Source: Alphaproteobacteria bacterium | GTDB taxonomy: Bacteria; Pseudomonadota; Alphaproteobacteria; Rhodobacterales; Rhodobacteraceae | Assembly: GCA_030427145.1 (NCBI GenBank) | Contig: JAUHWT010000008.1 | Location: 124,001-188,000, forward strand | Reading direction: 5' to 3' | Length of the DNA stretch: 64,000 nt | Shown here: positions 59,908 through 64,000 of the stretch, in pieces | Layout: every line of letters begins with the position of its first letter | Numbering within the stretch: the first letter of the stretch is position 1 | Notes under the pieces: generated by a model | What the model saw: only the letters and a program-made list of their open reading frames with translations | Database searches by the model: none | What the model was told of the DNA's origin: nothing | Made by a program: the position numbers and the translations under genes

Positions 59908-60362
59908 TTAAGCACTTTCGGCAGCAGGGCAATTTCCAGCCAGTATTCCTTGAGCCGCGCCACCGCCGCCAGGAAACCATCCCAGTCGAGCGGCTTGACG
60001 ATATAGGTGTTCGCGCCCGCCTCGTAGCAGCGGTCAATATCCCTCTGATCGGCGGAGGACGTCATCACCACCACGGGAATAAGCCGCAGCGAATGATCGG
60101 CCTTGATCTTGCGAAGCACGTCACGCCCATCGAGACCCGGCAAATTCAGATCAAGCAGGATAAGACCAGGCTTTTCCAGATCGTCCCGGCCGGCGAACTT
60201 GCCGGTCGCCTGAAGATAGTCAAGCGCCTCCTGGCCCGTGGCACAACGCGTGATCGGATTGCGGAAATTCCTGGTTTCGCGCAGCGCCGCTTCCGCCGCC
60301 TCAAAATCATCGTCGTTGTCCTCAACGATGAGTATCATCTGACTGTTGTTGAAACCCTGCAT
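59904..60362 (-). CDS. Rcp1-type single-domain response regulator
   Basis: A 152-residue receiver: acidic cluster VEDNDDD, phospho-acceptor Asp71 (LLDLNLPGLDG), MTSS and Lys in YIVKPLD. It resembles Rcp1, the partner of phytochrome-type kinases, and the kinase upstream indeed has a Cph1-like HisKA. Start at the ATG 60362 (8 bases after AGGTG); a GTG at 60371 is an alternative. No DNA-binding output. Confidence 0.83.
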   Translation of the reverse strand: MQGFNNSQMILIVEDNDDDFEAAEAALRETRNFRNPITRCATGQEALDYLQATGKFAGRDDLEKPGLILLDLNLPGLDGRDVLRKIKADHSLRLIPVVVMTSSADQRDIDRCYEAGANTYIVKPLDWDGFLAAVARLKEYWLEIALLPKVLK

Positions 60363-60374
60363 CTTTCGCACCTG

Positions 60375-61982
60375 TTATACCGCCGAACCCATTCCGTTTG
60401 GGGCAATGGGTAAAGCAAAATAGAAAACGCTTCCTTCATCCGGCTCTGAATCAAGTCTGACCCATCCTCCGTACCCTTCAATAATGCGTTTGACAAACGA
60501 CAGACCCGCGCCGGATCCCGACAAGAACTCCTCTCTCGGGTTCAGACGCGTAAATATATCGAAGACCTTTTCGCGAAACTCCGGCCGTATTCCTATGCCG
60601 TTATCTTTCACAAAGAACGCATGGGGCCGAAATTCGCCATCGATTTCAATGTCCCGCACGAATCCAACCTGCACGATCTTTGGCACCGACCTGTTGTACT
60701 GAAGCGCGTTGGCAATCAGATTCTGAAACACTGTTCTGACTCTCGTCGGGTCCGCATAAACCGTCGGAAACTCACCCAGCACCTCAAGCCGCGCGACCGT
60801 GTCATCCTGAAATTCCTCCAGCACGGATTTGCACGCGGACAGGATTTCGGACACGTCACTTGTCCGGTCCGAGCCGCTCTTCTGCCCCAGCCGCGAAAAC
60901 GTCAGCAAATCGGATATCAGATTTTCCATCCGTCCGCTGAGCTCGACCATCCGCTTGACGCGTTTGCGCAGATGATCCGGCATCTCCTCCTTCAACATGA
61001 AGTTCGCGTTGATCGTAATCCCGCGCAGAGGCTCCTTAAGGTCATGGGAGGCCACATAGGCAAAGTTATCGAGATCCCGGTTGCTCCGCAGAAGCTCCAT
61101 GTTGAGCGCCGCCTTCACCCGCTCACTCTCCCGCTCCAGGGTCACGTCACGGTTGGACTCGAGGAACGTTTTGTGCCCCTCGATCATCATCGACTGGTAG
61201 CGGGCGAAAATGACAACGTGCGTGCCGTCCTTTTTGAACTGGCGGATGTCGCCCTGCCACTCTCCCTCACGGTCGATCGTTTCCTCGATCTCCGTCCAGG
61301 GCACCGGATGGATCGTGTTCAGAAGCTGCACCGTCGACCGCCCCAGCGCCTCCGCCTCACTGAACCCGTACAGGTTGATCGCCCCCTGGTTCCAGTACTG
61401 GATGCCGCCCGCGCGGGTCCAGGCGAGCTCGGCATCATTGCTGAGCTGCAACAGCCGGAACTGCGTGGTCAGCAACCGGTTCTCAGAGGCCAGCCTCTCC
61501 CGCTCGGCCTCCTCCTGCTGCTTCTCGAATTCGGCCTCGTGCAACCGGCGTTCGGTATTCTTGATCTCCGTCAGATCGTTGTGCGCACCCAGAAGCCGGA
61601 TCGGCTTCCCGGTGTCGTCGCGCAGCGCAATGCCCCGGCACCGCACCCAGACGGTCGACCCGTCCGCGTGGCGATACCGCACAATCTGGTCATAGGGATG
61701 GTCGGGATCTTCGCAGTGCTTATGGAAGTTATCGAGCGCGACTTCCAGATCCTCAGGAAAAATCAGGTCCTGCCACTCCGCCGGATCGTGTTTTTTGGTC
61801 GCCGGATCAATCCCCAGAAGCCGCCAGAATTCCGGGCTCATCCATTCGTTTTCAGGATTTTCCAGGTCCCAGTACCAAACCCCGTCGAGCGACCCCCGTT
61901 GCAGAAACTCCCAGATACCGGAATCCTCCCGCATCCGCTTTTCGAGTTCCAGCTCAAGGTAGTTCTTCGAAATCTCGGTCAT
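60375..61982 (-). CDS. PAS-domain sensor histidine kinase (Cph1-like kinase core)
   Basis: A 535-residue soluble kinase. Two PAS domains (about 20-140 with a PAC segment VRYRHADGSTVWVRCRG, and about 175-285 with QYWNQGAINLYGFSEAEALG), then HisKA with His313 (VASHDLKEPLRGI) and HATPase (LIANALQYN; DNGIGIRPEF; GSGAGLSFVKRI). The SHDLKEPLR box is shared with phytochrome and related kinases. It starts the leftward operon and ends just before the Rcp1-type receiver. No phytochrome GAF/PHY domains, so the ligand or signal is unknown. Confidence 0.85.
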   Translation of the reverse strand: MTEISKNYLELELEKRMREDSGIWEFLQRGSLDGVWYWDLENPENEWMSPEFWRLLGIDPATKKHDPAEWQDLIFPEDLEVALDNFHKHCEDPDHPYDQIVRYRHADGSTVWVRCRGIALRDDTGKPIRLLGAHNDLTEIKNTERRLHEAEFEKQQEEAERERLASENRLLTTQFRLLQLSNDAELAWTRAGGIQYWNQGAINLYGFSEAEALGRSTVQLLNTIHPVPWTEIEETIDREGEWQGDIRQFKKDGTHVVIFARYQSMMIEGHKTFLESNRDVTLERESERVKAALNMELLRSNRDLDNFAYVASHDLKEPLRGITINANFMLKEEMPDHLRKRVKRMVELSGRMENLISDLLTFSRLGQKSGSDRTSDVSEILSACKSVLEEFQDDTVARLEVLGEFPTVYADPTRVRTVFQNLIANALQYNRSVPKIVQVGFVRDIEIDGEFRPHAFFVKDNGIGIRPEFREKVFDIFTRLNPREEFLSGSGAGLSFVKRIIEGYGGWVRLDSEPDEGSVFYFALPIAPNGMGSAV

Positions 61983-62175
61983 TCAGTATTCGCCCGGCGG
62001 AAAAAACCATTGGTGTTCACAACACCCAACACCTGCAACAATGCCTCAGCCTCCCATGGTTTCGGCACTGTCGCAATCCCCGCGCCCCAGCCACAGGTTA
62101 ATCACACGCCGCCGCGCCATGATAGTCGAATTACGATACTGAAAGGGTTTGAATATCCGAACCCGCGCCGCCCTG
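61983..62175. other. Gene-free interval between IclR gene and kinase operon
   Basis: 193 bp in which both flanking genes run leftward. It must contain the kinase promoter. I see no operator; a stem-loop sits at its right edge (62171-62200). Confidence 0.4.
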
Positions 62176-62200
62176 TCAGGCGCCATTACCCCTGACAGGG
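62171..62200 (-). terminator. Perfect stem-loop at the end of the IclR gene
   Basis: CCCTGTCAGG / CCTGACAGGG, a perfect 10-bp stem with a 10-nt loop, overlapping the last codons and stop of the IclR gene. No U-run follows on the coding strand, so intrinsic termination is uncertain; mRNA 3'-end protection is an alternative. Confidence 0.5.
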
Positions 62201-62976
62201 CACCCGAGCGAAGCTGACGCCTCCCGGCCCAGATCCACAATCAGGCGGGCAATCTCCGGCTTCTTCTCCTCATCAAACCGGAAGAGGGGGAAGGCAATGG
62301 ACATGGCCGCCACCGGCCGGCCGAGGTGGTCGAAAATCGGCACGGCCATGCACCGCACCCCGGCCTCGCTTTCCTCAATCTCCTCAGAGTAGCCACGCTC
62401 CTTCGTGGCCTTCAGATCCGCGCGCAGCCTGTCCGGGTCGGTAATGGTGTTCGGCGCGGAGACCTCAAACTTCATCCGCGCAATCCGTTCCTCAATTTCT
62501 GTCGGCTCCCGCCACGCGAGCAGGGCCTTGCCCAGCGAGGTCGAATGCAGCGGATTGGTTTTACCAAGCGTCGACTGCATCGAGAGGTTATAGTGGCTGT
62601 CATATTTGTGGATGTAGACGACCCGCTCCTCCGCCGCGTCCAGCACGCCCAGATTGACGCACTCGCCCGTCGCGCGCGACAGCCTGCCCATGATCCGGTC
62701 CGCCGCCCAGAGGATCTCCGACCGCCCCTGGATCGACCGCGCGCCGAGGCAAAACAGCTTCAGCGACAGCCCATAGCGTTCCGTATCGGGGTCTCGCTCC
62801 ACATAGCCGAGATCGATCATCGTATTGAGAAGCCGGTGCGCCGTGGCCTTCGATGTCATGGCCTTGGACGCCACATCCGCCAGCGTCGCCTGCCTGTCCT
62901 CAACAAGTGATTCCAGAACCGAAAAGACCTTCAAAACCGCCGCGACATTGTCCGTTTTATTTTGCGAGTCCGCCAT
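62176..62976 (-). CDS. IclR family transcriptional regulator
   Basis: A 266-residue regulator with an N-terminal winged helix (LKVFSVLESLVEDRQATLADVASKAMTSKATAHRLLNTMI; recognition part KATAHRLLNTM) and a C-terminal IclR effector domain (ECVNLGVLDAAEERVVYIHK; SLGKALLAW; ESEAGVRCMAVPIFD). It diverges from the GH105 gene across 208 bp with several operator-like sequences, so it probably controls breakdown of a uronate-containing oligosaccharide (KdgR-like role). Specific effector unknown. Confidence 0.88.
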   Translation of the reverse strand: MADSQNKTDNVAAVLKVFSVLESLVEDRQATLADVASKAMTSKATAHRLLNTMIDLGYVERDPDTERYGLSLKLFCLGARSIQGRSEILWAADRIMGRLSRATGECVNLGVLDAAEERVVYIHKYDSHYNLSMQSTLGKTNPLHSTSLGKALLAWREPTEIEERIARMKFEVSAPNTITDPDRLRADLKATKERGYSEEIEESEAGVRCMAVPIFDHLGRPVAAMSIAFPLFRFDEEKKPEIARLIVDLGREASASLGCPVRGNGA

Positions 62977-62995
62977 TTATGGCTCCTGTTTTTTC

Positions 62996-63010
62996 CGGAA
63001 CGCCGTTTCA
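62996..63010 (+). promoter_or_regulatory. IclR-type operator candidate, copy 1
   Basis: CGGAACGCCGTTTCA, identical to 63139-63153. GGAACGCCGTTTC is a near-palindrome (10 of 13 positions symmetric), the form expected for IclR/KdgR-like dimers. It lies 20 bp from the IclR start, fitting autoregulation. Confidence 0.6.
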
Positions 63011-63118
63011 AAAATATTGTCAGCACTCTGCGGAATTATCAATTTATACCCATAAATCTCTGTTTTTTCAACAAAATAAATTTTCACCTCAAACTGATAT
63101 TTTTGTTGATTTCACAAA

Positions 63119-63134
63119 ATCTTGTGTACAAGAT
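63119..63134. promoter_or_regulatory. GntR/FadR-type operator candidate
   Basis: ATCTTGT GT ACAAGAT, perfect 7-bp half-sites around two bases, containing the TTGTnnACAA form typical of FadR-subfamily GntR regulators of sugar-acid catabolism (UxuR/ExuR-like). It lies 51 bp upstream of the GH105 start. No matching GntR gene is within the right part of the window. Confidence 0.6.
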
Positions 63135-63138
63135 ATTT

Positions 63139-63153
63139 CGGAACGCCGTTTCA
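63139..63153 (+). promoter_or_regulatory. IclR-type operator candidate, copy 2
   Basis: Second exact copy of CGGAACGCCGTTTCA, 143 bp from copy 1 and 32 bp before the GH105 start, immediately beside the GntR-type palindrome. The pair brackets the promoter region and could support looping. Confidence 0.6.
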
Positions 63154-63184
63154 CATTTTCAGAAAAGCAGGAACCACCTCACGC

Positions 63185-64000
63185 ATGCACCCGCTCCTCC
63201 GCCAGAAGGACCACTTCATCAGCCGCGCCGAAGTCTGCGCGCTGATTGATCGTCTGGCGAACAATCTCATCAACATCACCGATGAGACCGGCGAGTTCAT
63301 TCTGCGGCTGGAGGACGGCCGGGAAATCGACACGAAAGGCTGGGCCGGATGGGAATGGACCCACGGCATCGGGCTTTTCGGGCTTCTGAAATACTACGAA
63401 CAGACCCGCGACGCCGGCGCGAAGAAGATCATCGACGACTGGTTCGCCGCCCGCCTGGCCGAGGGCACGCCCACCAAAAACATCAACACCATGGCCCCCT
63501 TCCTGACGCTCGCCTTCCTCTATGAGCGCGAGGGCAACATGGAATGGCGCCCCTATCTCGAACAGTGGGCCGACTGGGTCATGTACACCATGCCCCGCGT
63601 GCGGGAAGGGGGCCTTCAGCACATCGTCTACAACCGCATCAATGAGGGCGAGATGTGGGACGACACGCTGATGATGAGCGTCCTGCCGCTCGCCAAAATC
63701 GGTTTGGTACTCGACCGGCCCGAATACCTCGAAGAGGCAAAGTTCCAGTTCCTCACCCACATCCAGTATCTGATGGACAGCAAAACCGGGCTTTGGTTCC
63801 ATGGCTGGACATTCGAGGGCAACCACAGTTTCGCCAACGCCCTCTGGGCCCGCGGCAACAGTTGGGCGACCATCGCGATCCCCGAGTTTATCGAGATGCT
63901 TAACCTCGGCGAGCGCGACCCCATCCGCCGCCATCTCGTCTCGACCCTCCGCCGCCAGGCGGAGACCCTGCGCGACGTGCAGGACCCGGACACCGGCATG
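63185..64000 (+). CDS. GH105/GH88 unsaturated glucuronyl (rhamnogalacturonyl) hydrolase, 5' part
   Basis: The frame is open from the ATG at 63185 to the last base, giving 272 residues; the gene continues beyond the window. It is an (alpha/alpha)6 barrel of the YteR/YesR class that removes unsaturated uronate from the end of oligosaccharides produced by pectate or similar lyases. Key segments are GWEWTHGIGLFGLLKYYE, EGEMWDDTLMMSVLPLAK with the expected catalytic Asp region, FHGWTFEGNH and WARGNSWA. There is no signal peptide, so it acts in the cytoplasm on imported oligosaccharide. Divergent IclR regulation fits. Confidence 0.88.
   Translation, partial: MHPLLRQKDHFISRAEVCALIDRLANNLINITDETGEFILRLEDGREIDTKGWAGWEWTHGIGLFGLLKYYEQTRDAGAKKIIDDWFAARLAEGTPTKNINTMAPFLTLAFLYEREGNMEWRPYLEQWADWVMYTMPRVREGGLQHIVYNRINEGEMWDDTLMMSVLPLAKIGLVLDRPEYLEEAKFQFLTHIQYLMDSKTGLWFHGWTFEGNHSFANALWARGNSWATIAIPEFIEMLNLGERDPIRRHLVSTLRRQAETLRDVQDPDTGM

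Larger units (their letters stand above)
62977..63184. promoter_or_regulatory. AT-rich divergent control region between IclR and GH105 genes
   Basis: 208 bp, strikingly AT-rich relative to the rest of the window. It contains a 15-bp direct repeat (62996-63010, 63139-63153) and a perfect GntR-type palindrome (63119-63134). The layout suggests control by at least two regulators. Confidence 0.65.

Noticed and set aside
58654..60006. 450-codon + frame opposite the hybrid kinase
   Set aside because: Shadow of the kinase; Arg/Pro/His-rich product without motifs, whereas the minus frame has full kinase boxes.
60621..62195. 524-codon + frame opposite the PAS kinase
   Set aside because: Antisense shadow; no start context and low-complexity translation.
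1..64000. CRISPR arrays, tRNA/rRNA genes, insertion sequences, prophage or integrase genes
   Set aside because: None seen: no regularly spaced repeats, no transposase or integrase motifs, no tRNA cloverleaf recognised by eye.

Overview
The window is GC-rich, densely packed DNA with no rRNA, tRNA, transposase or CRISPR that I could see. Gene families and operon layouts point to an alphaproteobacterium, most probably a Rhodobacterales-like (roseobacter-type) facultative methylotroph. The evidence is a lanthanide-type PQQ methanol dehydrogenase (XoxF) beside glutathione-dependent formaldehyde oxidation genes, a membrane formate dehydrogenase with the DUF3305/DUF3306/TorD accessory set, a tungstate importer, and small DUF6494/DUF6505 genes. 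This taxonomic call is an inference; no marker gene is present.

Layout. (1) 1-7.2 kb: the end of a Gfo/Idh/MocA oxidoreductase, then a leftward operon for a PotABCD-type ABC importer and an Asp/Glu/hydantoin racemase. A GntR regulator and a GNAT acetyltransferase diverge from it. (2) 7.3-10.6 kb: tungstate ABC importer tupB-tupC-tupA and an HTH regulator carrying a periplasmic-binding-like sensor domain. (3) 10.6-24.2 kb: formate oxidation. A leftward operon runs DUF3305, DUF3306, TorD chaperone, small TAT protein, FDH alpha/beta/gamma, a WD40-cytochrome c fusion and a 43-residue membrane peptide. Opposite lie a multi-cluster ferredoxin, an unusual cytochrome c, and an accessory operon (DUF6494, Mrp ATPase, lipoate/biotin-ligase-like, DUF6505). 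(4) 24.3-29.4 kb: sugar epimerase, ROK regulator, two SDR dehydrogenases and a DUF2254 membrane protein. (5) 29.5-35.6 kb: a MoxR/DUF58/VWA/BatD-like operon (MxaRS..ACKL-like). (6) 35.6-39.8 kb: LuxR-type response regulator, FIST sensor and NahK/ErcS-like hybrid kinase. (7) 39.8-57.2 kb: the methanol/PQQ island. It holds two single-cysteine SoxYZ-like carriers, a SoxH-like metallohydrolase, a rhodanese-like CxxxCW protein, GSH-formaldehyde dehydrogenase, S-formylglutathione hydrolase, cytochromes, xoxF-xoxG-xoxJ, a YVTN beta-propeller, an MxaD-like protein, a NitT/TauT-type ABC importer and an ABC-2 transporter resembling the lanthanide-linked PedA1A2BC set. (8) 57.2-62 kb: a secreted orphan protein, then two histidine kinases and two receiver-only proteins. 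(9) 62.2-64 kb: an IclR regulator diverging from a truncated GH105/GH88 unsaturated glucuronyl hydrolase.

How it fits together. XoxF oxidises methanol in the periplasm and passes electrons to XoxG. Formaldehyde is taken to formate by the GSH-dependent dehydrogenase and hydrolase, and the tungsten/molybdenum formate dehydrogenase oxidises formate. The Tup importer would supply its metal, while the PQQ-associated ABC systems and MoxR-type chaperones would supply or insert the lanthanide. Intercistronic hairpins follow the transporter binding-protein gene, fdhB and xoxF, which suggests differential expression within operons. The most interesting material is the sulfur-carrier-like relay around xoxF, the TupA-remnant/cytochrome c chimera, the WD40-cytochrome c, and several sharply defined operators.
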